64,000 bases of DNA from the NCBI RefSeq assembly GCF_900108945.1, contig NZ_FNYE01000038.1, forward strand, positions 1 through 64,000. Direction: 5' to 3'. The position numbers were made by a program, and so were the translations under genes. Under the pieces are notes generated by a model. The model was not told the origin of the DNA and made no database searches. It worked only from the letters and a program-made list of their open reading frames with translations. Of this stretch, positions 9,482 to 21,011 are shown piece after piece. This DNA comes from Paraburkholderia diazotrophica. GTDB lineage: Bacteria; Pseudomonadota; Gammaproteobacteria; Burkholderiales; Burkholderiaceae. The number at the start of each line of letters is the position of its first letter. Position 1 is the first letter of the stretch.

Positions 9482-9747
9482 GTGATTTTCTTCGTGTTCT
9501 TCTCGCGAGTCGTCACTGGATGAAGGACGTAGTGTCTCTTCTCTTTTTCTAACGTGCTGGCAATTCCATAACGCTTACTGGGTGAAAGATTAATGGGCTT
9601 TTAAAACCAGCCTCTCATTGGCATTGAAATGAACCTCGCCAATTTCGCTTCTTTCACTGTCGTCTTAGGGACATTGAATAGCATTTAATCGCCAGGATTT
9701 CTGTCATATCGGCATCACACGGATGCATTGATCGCGTTGGCAGCGCT

Positions 9748-10629
9748 TTACGACCCGGCGCGCGGCGTGGCCTGAAACGTATCGACGATTTCGCGCATCA
9801 ACGCTTTCCGGTCATCGGATGCGCGCTGCACCATGCCGACCGTTCGAAGGACCGGCGGGCTGCCGATCGAAATCACGCGTAGCAACGGGTCGTTTTGCCA
9901 GTTGCCGCGATTGAGCAGCGGCAGCACCGCCACCCCGACCTTCTCGCGCACGAGCGCGACGATCGTTTCGATCGAATTGAGTTCGAGATATTCGTTGACC
10001 GTCAAACTCGACTTCTGCAACGCCTGTTCGACGACCTGCCCCGTGCGCACGCGCCCGTCGAAGCGCAGAAACCCATGGCTGCGCAAGATGCGCTGCGGAT
10101 CGTTGTCGATGATCTCGCGGCTCACGACCAGCATCATCGGCTCCGTGTAGAGCGTGGTCCACTTCAGCGTGTCGGGCAGCGTCTGGTCCGCGCGCGCGAC
10201 GACGGCGGCGACATCCACTTCGCCTGCTTCGACCATGCCCGCCAGCTCGTCCGAGCGCGCCGACAGCAGGCGCACGTCGAGCCGCGGATGCGCCGCCTTC
10301 AGCCGCGCGACGGCCAGCGACAGCGCGCCGATCACCGACACCACCGCGCCGATCGTCACGGGCCCCTCCATCGCATCCGAAGGCTTCGCTTCAAGCTCGG
10401 CGAGAAGCTCCAGAATCTGCTCGACCTTGGGCCAGATCGTGTGGCCGTGCTGCGTGAGCGCGATCTGGCGGCCCCGGCGGTCGAACAGCTGGCGGCCCAG
10501 TGCCAGTTCGAGTCCGCGCATCTGCAGGCTAACGGCGGCCTGCGTCAGCGCGACCTTGTCGGCGGCGGCCGAGAACGATCCCGTGCGTGCCACGGCCTTG
10601 AAAGTCTTCAACATGCGAAGCGTCGGCAT
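9748..10629 (-). CDS. LysR-family transcriptional regulator
   Basis: 293 aa. The N-terminal winged helix-turn-helix (about 1-60, MLKTFKAVARTGSFSAAADKVALTQAAVSLQMRGLE in part) is followed by the LysR effector domain (about 90-290). Divergent from the peptide ABC transporter operon at 10777, 147 bases away, so it is the likely regulator of that operon. The effector may be a peptide or gamma-glutamyl compound, by inference from context. Confidence 0.88.
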   Translation of the reverse strand: MPTLRMLKTFKAVARTGSFSAAADKVALTQAAVSLQMRGLELALGRQLFDRRGRQIALTQHGHTIWPKVEQILELLAELEAKPSDAMEGPVTIGAVVSVIGALSLAVARLKAAHPRLDVRLLSARSDELAGMVEAGEVDVAAVVARADQTLPDTLKWTTLYTEPMMLVVSREIIDNDPQRILRSHGFLRFDGRVRTGQVVEQALQKSSLTVNEYLELNSIETIVALVREKVGVAVLPLLNRGNWQNDPLLRVISIGSPPVLRTVGMVQRASDDRKALMREIVDTFQATPRAGS

Positions 10630-10647
10630 GGTGTGTCCCGAGTGCGT

Positions 10648-10666
10648 CTCATGATCGAGCCATGAG
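10648..10666. promoter_or_regulatory. candidate LysR operator
   Basis: Inverted repeat CTCATG-N7-CATGAG in the divergent region between the LysR gene and the ABC operon, next to an AT-rich stretch (about 10680-10712) that could hold the promoter. Position and symmetry fit a LysR site; binding is inferred. Confidence 0.4.
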
Positions 10667-10776
10667 AAAAACTTAAGTGTCGAAAAGAAATATTAATATT
10701 TTTTGTACAACGCCGGCCAGATAATGGATTCGTAACGACATGAAAGGACGAGCGACACGATGCGGAGTGCCCAAGC

Positions 10777-11795
10777 ATGACCGGTGCTGAACGCCGACCA
10801 GTACTGGATGTACGAGGCTTCTCGTTGAAATTTTCAAACGCGGCCGAGGTACCCAATGTCGTCGATAACGTTTCCTTCCCGGTTCACGCGGGCGAGACCT
10901 TGTGCATGGTCGGCGAATCGGGCTGCGGCAAGAGCGTGACGTCGCTGGCGCTGATGGGGCTGCTCGCGAGCCCGCCCGCGCGGCGCGTCGCGGGCACCGC
11001 GCATTTCGAGGGCGCCGATCTTTTCTCGCTGACGGAGCGCGAACTCGCCGACATTCGCGGCAACCGCATGTCGATGATTTTCCAGGAGCCGATGACGTCG
11101 CTGAATCCCGCGTACACGATCGGCGAGCAGATCGGCGAGAGCATCCGGCGGCATCGCGGCATCAAGCGTGCGCAAGCGCGTGACGAAGCGCTGGAGATGC
11201 TGCGCCTCGTCCACATTCCCGCACCCGAAACGCGGCTCGACGCCCTTCCGCACCAGCTGTCAGGCGGCATGCGCCAGCGCGTGATGATCGCGATGGCGCT
11301 CGCGAACCGCCCGCGTCTGTTGATCGCCGACGAACCGACCACGGCGCTCGACGTCACGATCCAGGCGCAGGTGCTGTCACTCGTGCGCAACCTCCAGGCG
11401 GAGACGGGCACGGCGATGCTCCTGATCACGCACGATCTGGGCGTGGTCGCCGAAGTGGCGGATCACGTTGCCGTGATGTACGCGGGCAGGATCGTCGAGT
11501 ACGGCACCGTGACCGATCTGTTCGACGATCCGCAGCATCCGTACACGATCGGCCTGATGGGCGCGATTCCGTCCGTCGGCAAGCGCGCGGGCTCGCTCGC
11601 GACGATACGCGGCTCGGTGCCGTCGCCGGAGCAGATGCCGCGCGGCTGCCGCTTCGCGCCGCGCTGTCCGTTCGCGGAGCAGCGCTGCATCGACGCCGCG
11701 CCACCCGACAGAACGCTTTCGGGCGAGCATCGCGTCGCGTGCTGGCTCGCGCCTGTCGAGCAACTCGTGAAGCCCGCGCAGCAAAAGGAACTGAC

Positions 11796-11799
<4 letters not shown>
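10777..11799 (+). CDS. peptide ABC transporter ATP-binding protein (DppD/OppD type)
   Basis: 340 aa cytoplasmic ATPase. Walker A is GESGCGKS (about 47-54), the signature is LSGGMRQR, and Walker B is LLIADEPT. The C-terminal oligopeptide-transporter tail contains the Cys cluster CRFAPRCPFAEQRC, typical of DppD/DppF. The ATG at 10777 has GGAG eight bases upstream. First gene of a six-gene run: ATPase, ATPase, binding protein, permease, permease, gamma-glutamyltransferase. Confidence 0.92.
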
Positions 11800-12893
<1,094 letters not shown>

Positions 12894-12936
12894 CTCACCT
12901 CTGATGGCAACCCGAACCGCAACAAGGACATAACGC

Positions 12937-14433
12937 ATGCGAAGAATGTTGATTGCCGCCGCGCTCGCATTGAGCGCATCCGCCGCGATGGCCCAGACCA
13001 CCATCCGCATCGGCTTGCAGGACGATATCGGTTCGCTCGACCCCGCGCGCAGCGTGCAGTTCGTCGACCGGATCGTGTTCGCGTCGATGTGCAATTCGCT
13101 CGTCGACGTCGGGCCGGATCTCAAGATCGTGCCGATGCTCGCCACTTCATGGACCACGAGCGCCGACGGCAAGTCGCTGACCTTCAAGCTGCGCCAGGGC
13201 GTGAAGTTCCAGGACGACGAGCCGCTCAACGCGGCCGCCGTGAAGGCCAATCTCGACCGCTATCGCAGCCTTCCGACCAGCAACCGCAAGAGCGAGCTTT
13301 CGTCGGTCGATCATGTCGACGTCGTCGACGACAGCACCGTGAAGATCGTGCTGAAGCAGCCGGACGCCGCGCTGCTCGCGACGCTCTCCGATCGCGCCGG
13401 CATGATGCTCGCACCGAAGACGCTCTCCGATGCGGCGGGCGTCGCGTCGCATCCCGTGTGTTCGGGTCCGTACAAGTTCGTGCAGCGCGTGCAGAACGAT
13501 CGCGTCGTGCTTGAGAAGTTCGCGGGCTATTGGGACGCGGACAAGTATCCGATCCAGCGCGTCGTGTTCCAGCCGATTCCCGACAGCACCGTGCGTCTCG
13601 CAAACCTGCGCTCGGGCTCGCTCGACATGCTCGAACGCCTCGCGCCTTCCGATGTCGCGTCGGTGAAGAGCGATGCGAACCTGCAATTCAAGCCGGTGAC
13701 GGGCCTGGGCTTCTACTACGTGACGTTCAACATCAACAACGGACCGCGCGGCAACAGCCCGTTGAAGGACAAGCGCGTGCGCCAGGCGTTCGAGCTATCG
13801 ATCGATCGCGATGCGATCGATCAGGTGATCGGCGCGGGCATTTTCACGCCGGCCAACCAGGGCATTCCGAAATCGAGCCCGTACTACAACGCGTCGCTGC
13901 CGACGACGAAGCGTGACGTCGCGAAAGCGAAGGCCTTGCTGAAGGCGTCGGGCCACGAGCATCCGACGATCGAGTTCGCGTATCCGAACAACACGGTCGC
14001 GAGCCAGATCACGCAGATGCTGCAGGCGATGCTCGGTGAAGCGGGCATCACGCTGAAGCTGCGCCCGAGCGACTACGCGACCGAGCTGAACGCGGGACAC
14101 AGCGGCGATTTCGAAGCGATGTACACGGGCTGGTCGGGCCGCGTCGATCCCGATGGCAACCTGCATCAGTTCAACACGTGCTCGGGCAACCTGAACTACG
14201 CGCACTACTGCAACCAGCAGGTCGATTCGCTGCTCGACGGCGCGCGCACGAAGCTCACCTCAGCCGAGCGCAAGGCGGACTACGACGCGGCCGGCAAGAT
14301 CCTCGCCGACGACGATCCCATCGTCTACATCTACGCGCAGCCGTGGCCGTTCGTGTTGTCGAAGAAGGTGCAGGGCTTCACGCCTTCCGCCGATGGCCTC
14401 GTTCGCCTGCGCGGCGTTTCGATGAAGGGCTGA
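12937..14433 (+). CDS. peptide ABC transporter substrate-binding protein (SBP family 5)
   Basis: 498 aa periplasmic receptor. Signal peptide MRRMLIAAALALSASAAMA, then the family-5 layout: IRIGLQDDIGSLDPARS, the signature region LTFKLRQGVKFQDDEPLNA (about 90-108), and DKRVRQAFELSIDRDAI. It delivers substrate to the permeases that follow. Because a gamma-glutamyltransferase ends the operon, glutathione or gamma-glutamyl peptides are the likely substrates, as in gsiABCD-type systems. That is an inference from context. Confidence 0.92.
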   Translation: MRRMLIAAALALSASAAMAQTTIRIGLQDDIGSLDPARSVQFVDRIVFASMCNSLVDVGPDLKIVPMLATSWTTSADGKSLTFKLRQGVKFQDDEPLNAAAVKANLDRYRSLPTSNRKSELSSVDHVDVVDDSTVKIVLKQPDAALLATLSDRAGMMLAPKTLSDAAGVASHPVCSGPYKFVQRVQNDRVVLEKFAGYWDADKYPIQRVVFQPIPDSTVRLANLRSGSLDMLERLAPSDVASVKSDANLQFKPVTGLGFYYVTFNINNGPRGNSPLKDKRVRQAFELSIDRDAIDQVIGAGIFTPANQGIPKSSPYYNASLPTTKRDVAKAKALLKASGHEHPTIEFAYPNNTVASQITQMLQAMLGEAGITLKLRPSDYATELNAGHSGDFEAMYTGWSGRVDPDGNLHQFNTCSGNLNYAHYCNQQVDSLLDGARTKLTSAERKADYDAAGKILADDDPIVYIYAQPWPFVLSKKVQGFTPSADGLVRLRGVSMKG

Positions 14434-14438
14434 GCGCC

Positions 14439-15383
14439 ATGCTGCGGATCATCGCCAATCGGATGCTCGTGGCCGTGCCGACGCTGATCCTGGTGTCGAT
14501 GCTGATCTTCGGCCTGCAGAAGCTGCTGCCGGGCGACCCCGTCATGGCGATGGCGGGCGAGGACCAGGACCCGCAACTCATCGCGACGCTGCGGGTCAAG
14601 TATCACCTCGATCAGCCCGTGCCGACGCAATACGCGCTGTGGATGCGCGACGTCGCGCGCGGCGACCTGGGCGCGTCGCTGCGCACGGACGTGCCCGTGC
14701 GCTCGCTGATCGCGCAGAAGCTTCCCGTCACGATACAGCTCGCGATCATGGCGATGATCCTCGCTATCGGCATCGGCATACCGGCGGGCGTGATCTCGGC
14801 GGCGAGCCGCGGCGGGCCGCTCGACTACGCCGCGAACATCTTCGCGCTGTCCGGCATGTCGATACCGAACTTCTGGCTCGGCATCATGCTGATCTTCATC
14901 GTGTCGGTGCGCTGGCATCTGTTGCCGTCGTCGGGCTATGTGCCGCCGGGCGAGGACTTCTGGCTCAGCATCAAGACGATGCTGATGCCCGCGTTCGTGC
15001 TCGGCGCCGCGCTCGGCGCGCAACTGATGCGCCACACGCGCAGCGCAATGCTCGGCGTGCTGCGCACCGACTACATCCGCACCGCGCGCGCGAAAGGTTT
15101 GCTGCGCGGCGCCGTCGTCGTCAAGCACGCGTTCCGCAACGCGTTGATCCCGATCGTCACCGTGCTCGCGCTGCTGTTCGGCGAACTGCTTGCGGGCGCC
15201 GTGCTGACCGAGCAGGTCTTCACGATTCCGGGCTTCGGCAAGCTCGTCGTCGATGCCGTGTTCAACCGCGACTATCCCGTCGTGCAAGGCGTCGTGCTCG
15301 TGACGGCGCTCGCGTTCATCGTCGTCAATCTGTGCGCCGACGTGCTGTACATCCTGCTCAACCCCCGACTGAGGCGCAGTTGA
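14439..15383 (+). CDS. peptide ABC transporter permease (DppB/GsiC type)
   Basis: 314 aa inner-membrane protein with six predicted helices. The first follows MLRIIANRMLVAVPTLILVS and is then followed by LLPGDPV, the DppB-type N-terminus. The EAA loop is near RAKGLLRGAVVVKHAFRNAL, which contacts the ATPases. I chose the ATG at 14439, five bases after the binding-protein stop, because it gives the canonical N-terminus. Confidence 0.92.
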   Translation: MLRIIANRMLVAVPTLILVSMLIFGLQKLLPGDPVMAMAGEDQDPQLIATLRVKYHLDQPVPTQYALWMRDVARGDLGASLRTDVPVRSLIAQKLPVTIQLAIMAMILAIGIGIPAGVISAASRGGPLDYAANIFALSGMSIPNFWLGIMLIFIVSVRWHLLPSSGYVPPGEDFWLSIKTMLMPAFVLGAALGAQLMRHTRSAMLGVLRTDYIRTARAKGLLRGAVVVKHAFRNALIPIVTVLALLFGELLAGAVLTEQVFTIPGFGKLVVDAVFNRDYPVVQGVVLVTALAFIVVNLCADVLYILLNPRLRRS

Positions 15384-16267
15384 TGGCTACTCCTCTCGAT
15401 GCCCAAGCCGTGTCGCCGGCTGCAACGCTGCCGCGCCGTAAGCGCCGTGGACTCGTGCGCTTCATGCGCAACCGCGCTGCGGTATTCGGCGCGCTGCTGG
15501 TGGCGCTCGTCGTCGTGATGGCCGTGTTCGCGCCGTGGCTCACGCAGTACGACCCGGTGCAGGCGAGCTTCATGACCGTGCGCCAGGCGCCGTCGGCGGC
15601 TCACTGGTTCGGCACCGACGAACTCGGCCGCGACGTGCTGAGCCGTCTGCTGTACGGTGCGCGCGCGTCGCTGCTCGCGGGTGTCGTGTCCGTCGGCATC
15701 GCCGTCGTGCTCGGCGTGCCGCTCGGATTGCTCGCCGGCTATTTCGGCAAGCTCGTCGACGGCGCGATCTCGCGCGTCGCCGATGCGCTGCTGTCGATTC
15801 CATTCCTGATTCTCGCGATCGCGCTGTCGGCTTTCCTCGGGCCGAGCCTGACGAACGCGATGGCCGCGATCGGCATTTCGGCGATGCCGCGCTTCATCCG
15901 CCTCACGCGCGGACAGGCGATCAGCGTGAAGGCCGAAGAGTATGTCGAAGGCGCGCGCGCGATCGGCCTCGATCATCCGCGCATCATCCTGCGGTACATT
16001 CTGCCCAACGTGCTGCCGCCCATCATCGTGCAGGCGAGCCTCACGGTGGCGAGCGCGATCATCGCCGAAGCGAGCCTGTCGTTCCTCGGGCTCGGACAAT
16101 TGCCGCCCGCGCCCTCGTGGGGATCGATGCTCAACACCGCAAAGGACTTCGTGAGCCAGGCGCCGTGGATGTCGATCTTTCCCGGCATTGCGATCTTTCT
16201 GGCCGTGCTCGGCTTCAATCTGCTCGGCGACGGTTTGCGCGACGCGCTCGATCCGCGCGAATCCTGA
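15383..16267 (+). CDS. peptide ABC transporter permease (DppC/GsiD type)
   Basis: 294 aa inner-membrane protein. N-terminal basic segment, first helix AVFGALLVALVVVMAVFAP, periplasmic HWFGTDELGRDVLSRLLYGAR typical of DppC, and an EAA loop near EGARAIGLDHPRIILRYIL. Its ATG overlaps the stop of the previous permease gene (TGATG), so the pair is translationally coupled. Confidence 0.92.
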   Translation: MATPLDAQAVSPAATLPRRKRRGLVRFMRNRAAVFGALLVALVVVMAVFAPWLTQYDPVQASFMTVRQAPSAAHWFGTDELGRDVLSRLLYGARASLLAGVVSVGIAVVLGVPLGLLAGYFGKLVDGAISRVADALLSIPFLILAIALSAFLGPSLTNAMAAIGISAMPRFIRLTRGQAISVKAEEYVEGARAIGLDHPRIILRYILPNVLPPIIVQASLTVASAIIAEASLSFLGLGQLPPAPSWGSMLNTAKDFVSQAPWMSIFPGIAIFLAVLGFNLLGDGLRDALDPRES

Positions 16268-16326
16268 TTTCTTTCCGTGGCCGTGTCGCTTTCGATAGGG
16301 CCGTGGTCAACCTCTAGAGTGAAGGC

Positions 16327-17964
16327 ATGACACATTTCAACTGGCAGAACCCTTATCCGACGACGCGCATGCCTGTGTTCGCGCGCAACATCGTCTCGAC
16401 TTCGCAGCCGCTCGCCGCGCAGGCCGGACTGCGCATGCTGTGGAAAGGCGGCAATGCCGTCGATGCCGCAATCGCGGCGGCTGCGGCCATCACGGTCGTC
16501 GAGCCGGTGTCGAACGGCCTGGGCAGCGATGCGTTCGCGCTCGTATGGGACGGCAAGAAGCTGCATGGGCTGAATGCATCGGGTGTCGCGCCCGCCGCAT
16601 GGAACGTCGACTACTTCAAGCGCAAATACGGCGAGAACAACGGCCTCGCCGAGCACCCCGTGCGCGGCTGGGACTCGGTGACGGTGCCGGGCGTGATCGC
16701 GGGCTGGGAAGCGTTGCACAAGAAATTCGGCTCGCTGCCGTTCGCAGACCTGATGGAGCCCGCTATCGAGATCGCCGAGCGCGGTCATGCGGTGGCGGGC
16801 ATCGTCGCGCGCAAGTGGGCGGCCGCCGTGCCCGAGCTCAGGAACCAGCCAGGTTTCGCGGATACGTTCATGCCGCGCGGCCGCGCGCCCGAAATGAGCG
16901 AACTGGTGAAGATGCCGGGCCACGCGAAGACGCTGCGCGTGCTCGCCGAACAGGGGCCGCGCGCGTACTACGAAGGCGAGATCGCCGAGCGCATTGCGGC
17001 GTTCTCGCGCGAATGCGGCGGCGCGATGACGCTCGACGATCTGCGCAGCTACCGGCCCGACTGGGTCGAGCCGATCGGCAAGCAGTATCGCGGCTACACG
17101 GTGCACGAGATTCCACCGAACGGGCAGGGTATCGCCGCGCTGATCGCGCTCGGCATTCTCGAACAATTCGACATGGCTTCGATGAAAGTGGACGGCATCG
17201 AATCTCAGCACTTGCAGATCGAAGCAATGAAGCTCGCGTTCGCGGATGTGTATCGCTACGTCGCTGATCCGCGTTCGATGGAAGTGACGCCCGCGCAAAT
17301 GCTCGACGACGCGTACCTGAAGTCGCGCGCAAAGCTGATCGACCCGAAGCGCGCGACGCATTTCGGCTTTGGCATGCCGAAGTCGGGCGGCACGATCTAC
17401 CTGTCGGCAGCCGACGAGCGCGGCATGATGGTCAGCTTCATCCAGTCGAACTACATGGGCTTCGGCTCTGGCGTCGTGGTGCCGGACAGCGGCATCTCGC
17501 TGCAGAACCGCGGCTACGGATTCTCGATGGACCCGAAATCGCAGAATGTCGTCGAAGGCGGCAAGCGGCCTTTCCACACGATCATTCCCGCGTTCCTCAC
17601 GCAGCAGGTGGACGGCCGGCAGGAAGCCGTGATGAGCTTCGGCGTGATGGGCGGCGACATGCAGCCGCAAGGTCATCTGCAAACGGTCGTGCGCATGCTC
17701 GACTACGGCCAGCAGCCGCAGGCCGCGTGCGATGCGCCGCGCTGGAAGGTCAACCGCGACTTCACGATCGACGTCGAATCGACGCTCAATCGCAACACGA
17801 CGCGCGCGCTCGAAGGGCTCGGCCACACGATCAAGTCGATCGACGATCCTTATATGGATTTCGGCTCGGGCCAGTTCATCTGGAAGCTCGACGGCAACGA
17901 GCCCGAGCGCGGCTATGTGGCCGCGAGCGACAGCCGCCGCGACGGTCTCGCGGCGGGCTTCTGA
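16327..17964 (+). CDS. ggt: gamma-glutamyltransferase family protein
   Basis: 545 aa N-terminal-nucleophile hydrolase that self-cleaves into two subunits and removes gamma-glutamyl groups. The nucleophile Thr is residue 356 in SGGTIYLSAAD. The following FGSGVVVPDSGISLQNRG is the typical small-subunit oxyanion/substrate loop. The N-terminus has no signal peptide, so it probably acts in the cytoplasm after uptake, unlike secreted Ggt. It follows the permease gene by 59 bases on the same strand. An alternative is a cephalosporin-acylase-like or YwrD-like enzyme of the same fold. Confidence 0.88.
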   Translation: MTHFNWQNPYPTTRMPVFARNIVSTSQPLAAQAGLRMLWKGGNAVDAAIAAAAAITVVEPVSNGLGSDAFALVWDGKKLHGLNASGVAPAAWNVDYFKRKYGENNGLAEHPVRGWDSVTVPGVIAGWEALHKKFGSLPFADLMEPAIEIAERGHAVAGIVARKWAAAVPELRNQPGFADTFMPRGRAPEMSELVKMPGHAKTLRVLAEQGPRAYYEGEIAERIAAFSRECGGAMTLDDLRSYRPDWVEPIGKQYRGYTVHEIPPNGQGIAALIALGILEQFDMASMKVDGIESQHLQIEAMKLAFADVYRYVADPRSMEVTPAQMLDDAYLKSRAKLIDPKRATHFGFGMPKSGGTIYLSAADERGMMVSFIQSNYMGFGSGVVVPDSGISLQNRGYGFSMDPKSQNVVEGGKRPFHTIIPAFLTQQVDGRQEAVMSFGVMGGDMQPQGHLQTVVRMLDYGQQPQAACDAPRWKVNRDFTIDVESTLNRNTTRALEGLGHTIKSIDDPYMDFGSGQFIWKLDGNEPERGYVAASDSRRDGLAAGF

Positions 17965-18006
17965 GCGGAACGTATCGATGCGCCCGCGCGTTGGAACTGG
18001 CGGCGT

Positions 18007-19032
18007 TCAGCCGGTTTTCCAGCGCGCGTCCGCGACGGTCAGCTTGCCGGGAATCAGCTTGAGCGCGCTGAACGTATCGGCGATCTGCTGCTGATACGCG
18101 AGCGTCGCGTCCGTGATCGGCTGAACGCCATAGCCGGTGCGTTTGAGCGCGACTTCGAGCGTCGCCGTGTCGAGTCCGACGAGCGGCGACAGCAGCGCGG
18201 CCACTTCGGGAATATTGTCGTGCGCCCAGCCGTCGACGCCGTTCACTTCTTCGAGCAGCGTCCGCAGCACTTGCGGCTGCGCGGCCGCGAATGTGCGGGC
18301 CGCGACGTAGTACTGCGTATTGCGCACGAGCCCATCGCCGTTTGCGAGCGTGCGCGCATTGCCCTGGCGTTCGATCGCCGCGAGATACGGGTCCCAGATC
18401 ACCCACGCATCCACGCTGCCTTGCACGAAGGCCGCGCGCGCATCGGCGGGCGTCAGATAGACGGGCTGGATGTCGGTGTACGCGAGTCCCGCTTTTTGCA
18501 GCGCCTTTACGAGCAGGAAGTGGACATTCGAGCCCTTGTTGAGCGCGACCTTCTTGCCGCGTAGCTGAGCGACCGAGCGGATGGGCGAATCGTGCGGCAC
18601 GACGATCGCTTCGCCTTGCGGCGCCGACGGCTCGCTGCCGATGTATACGAAGTCGACGCCGCCCGCCTGCGCAAAAATAGGCGGCGTCTCGCCGACGGTG
18701 CCGACATCGACGGCGCCCGCATTCAGTCCTTCCAGCAATTGCGGTCCAGCGGGAAATTCGAGCCATTGGACGGTCATGCCCTGGCTTGCAAGCCGCTTTT
18801 CGAGCGTGCCGCGCGCCTTCAGCACCACGAAGTTGCCGTACTTCTGATAACCGATTCGCAGCCGGTTGCTCGCGCCTTGCGCATGCGCAGTGCCGCTCGC
18901 GAACGGTCCGAAGGGTCCGAGCATGCCGCCGAGCGCGGCGCCTGTCAGGCCCGCGGCGGCGCGCTGCAAGAGCCGCCGCCGGCGCAAATCGGCGGGATGG
19001 GTATCGATGGATGTGTCGTCGTGTTTGCTCAT
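18007..19032 (-). CDS. aliphatic sulfonate/nitrate-type ABC substrate-binding protein (SsuA family)
   Basis: 341 aa periplasmic protein. A Tat-like N-terminus (RRRRLLQRAAAGLTGAALGG) precedes the SsuA fold with RLRIGYQKYGNFVVLKARG, GETPPIFAQ and VWDPYLAAIERQG-like segments. I chose the ATG at 19032 (MSKHDDTSID). The frame upstream encodes a short HRHNRHNRHQR repeat from a small tandem DNA repeat and is unlikely to be translated. No ssuB or ssuC gene lies beside it. Neighbouring MFS and LLM monooxygenase genes support organosulfur use. Confidence 0.85.
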   Translation of the reverse strand: MSKHDDTSIDTHPADLRRRRLLQRAAAGLTGAALGGMLGPFGPFASGTAHAQGASNRLRIGYQKYGNFVVLKARGTLEKRLASQGMTVQWLEFPAGPQLLEGLNAGAVDVGTVGETPPIFAQAGGVDFVYIGSEPSAPQGEAIVVPHDSPIRSVAQLRGKKVALNKGSNVHFLLVKALQKAGLAYTDIQPVYLTPADARAAFVQGSVDAWVIWDPYLAAIERQGNARTLANGDGLVRNTQYYVAARTFAAAQPQVLRTLLEEVNGVDGWAHDNIPEVAALLSPLVGLDTATLEVALKRTGYGVQPITDATLAYQQQIADTFSALKLIPGKLTVADARWKTG

Positions 19033-19341
19033 CGGTCGCTGATGTCTGTTATGTCTGTTGTGTCTGTGAGGGATGCCGCTTGCCCGACTGCGCGGCGCGG
19101 TCAGCAGGAGTTGTTCACGGCACAATCGCGCGTGCCGGGACTCACGACGTTAAGTCGACGCACGCGCGAATCCAACCAATGTTTGCGCATATCGAAAGCA
19201 GCGAATCGACGATAGCGCTCGCGTGACGATGGCCGTGCACATCGCATGCGACGCGCCATTTGCATATATCGAATCGTCGTTTGGAAGACGCGTAGCGCGT
19301 CGCTAGCATGCAGGGACTTTTGACTCCCTTCGACAGCCACC

Positions 19342-20862
19342 ATGTCTACCGTCGCCATTCCGTCCGCTTCCGTCGATGCCCCGGCCGGGCACGCCGAGGC
19401 CGCCGTTCCCGTCCTCATCCGCAGCGCGCAGGACGTCTCGCGCATCGTCAACGCGGGCGCCGCGAAGGGCAGCAACGCGCGCATCGTGATCGCGATTGCG
19501 CTCGGCGGCGTCTTTCTCGACGCCTATGATCTGACCTCGCTCGCCTACGGCATCAAGGACATCGCGAAGCAGTTCGCGCTGACGCCCGTGCAAGTGGGCT
19601 TCGTTTCTTCGGCGATCACGTTCGGCGCGATTCTCGGCGCGCTGTTCGGCGGCTATCTGACAGATCGGATCGGCCGCTATCGCGTGTTCATGGCCGACAT
19701 GCTGTTCTTCGTCGTCGCGGCAATCGCGGCGGGTCTCGCGCCCAACGCATGGGTGCTCGGCGCAGCGCGCTTTCTGATGGGGTTCGGCGTCGGCCTCGAC
19801 CTGCCCGTCGCAATGGCCTTTCTTGCCGAGTTCTCGCGCGTGGCGGGCAAAGGCAACAAGGCTGCGAGCGTCGCGTCATGGTGCCCCGCGTGGTACGCGG
19901 CAACGAGCACCTGCTATCTGCTGATTCTCGGCTTGTACGCGATCCTCCCCGAACAGCACCTGGGTTGGCTGTGGCGGCTGACGCTGGCGTTCGGCGCCGT
20001 GCCCGCGCTCGCGATCATTCTGGTGCGCAGCCGCTATATCAGCGAATCGCCCGTGTGGGCCGCGAATCAGGGCGATCTCGAAGGGGCGGCGCGCATTCTG
20101 AAGCGCACGTATGGCGTCGATGCGATCGTCGAGCGCGCCGCAGTAACCGCAACGTCCGCGAGCGAACCGCGCCGCGCTTCATGGCGCAACTACGGCGTGC
20201 TCTTCAACAGCACGTATCGCAGGCGCACGATTCTCGCGGCCGTGATCGGCAGCGCGTCGTCGTTCGGCTATAACGCGATCATCTTCGGCTTGCCCGTTAT
20301 CATCACGAGCTTTTTCGCGCAAGGACCGCTGACGACGATCGTCGCATCGCTCACGCTGAATCTGCTGTTCGCATTCGTGGGCGGATTGATCGGCGTGCGG
20401 ACCGCGCCGACGGTAGGCGCATGGAAGATGACCGTGCTCGGTCACGCGCTGCAATTCGTCTCGCTGATCGGACTCGCGCTGATCGGGCGGCCGAGCGGCG
20501 GCGCGCTGGTCGCGGCGGCGATCCTGCTGCTGGGTGGTTATCTGTTCGGGCAAGGCTTCGGCCCCGGCTCGCATTCGATGACCTATGCGTCGCTCAGCTA
20601 CCCGACATCGTTACGCGGTATCGGTGTCGGTTTCAATCAGACACTCGTGCGCACGGCATCGACGATCTCGCTGTTTCTCTTCCCGGTGCTGGCGGGCGCA
20701 CTCGGCACGAAAGTGTTCTGGGTCATCGCGATCGCGCCGCTCACGTCGCTGCTGGTGCTGCTCGCGATTCGCTGGGAGCCGTCGGGTTATGACATCGACG
20801 GCGAGGACTATCGGCCTGTCGAGCCCGCTCCGGCGCGTGCCGGCGCTTGCAGTTGCCGTTAG
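19342..20862 (+). CDS. MFS transporter (aromatic acid/sugar porter-like)
   Basis: 506 aa with about 12 membrane helices. Motif A is GGYLTDRIGRYRV between helices 2 and 3, and FLDAYDLTSLAYGI in helix 1 carries the Asp seen in aromatic-acid:H+ symporters. RFLMGFGVGLDLPVAMAF resembles sugar-porter motif sequence. The substrate is not deducible. Divergent from the SsuA-like gene, so both may respond to the same signal. Confidence 0.85.
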   Translation: MSTVAIPSASVDAPAGHAEAAVPVLIRSAQDVSRIVNAGAAKGSNARIVIAIALGGVFLDAYDLTSLAYGIKDIAKQFALTPVQVGFVSSAITFGAILGALFGGYLTDRIGRYRVFMADMLFFVVAAIAAGLAPNAWVLGAARFLMGFGVGLDLPVAMAFLAEFSRVAGKGNKAASVASWCPAWYAATSTCYLLILGLYAILPEQHLGWLWRLTLAFGAVPALAIILVRSRYISESPVWAANQGDLEGAARILKRTYGVDAIVERAAVTATSASEPRRASWRNYGVLFNSTYRRRTILAAVIGSASSFGYNAIIFGLPVIITSFFAQGPLTTIVASLTLNLLFAFVGGLIGVRTAPTVGAWKMTVLGHALQFVSLIGLALIGRPSGGALVAAAILLLGGYLFGQGFGPGSHSMTYASLSYPTSLRGIGVGFNQTLVRTASTISLFLFPVLAGALGTKVFWVIAIAPLTSLLVLLAIRWEPSGYDIDGEDYRPVEPAPARAGACSCR

Positions 20863-21011
20863 TCGCGACATCACGACATCACGACACGGGCGGTATGCGA
20901 TCGAAGTAGTGCATCTTGCGCGCGTTGCAAAGCATTGCACAAATGCTTGTTTGCACATGGACGCGCCACTGACTAGATTCAATGACGAGGCCACAAGCAG
21001 GAGGGCACATC

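Noticed and set aside
15973..17826. 617-codon minus-strand frame opposite the gamma-glutamyltransferase
   Set aside because: Shadow of permease and transferase genes; no motif and extreme Arg/His content.
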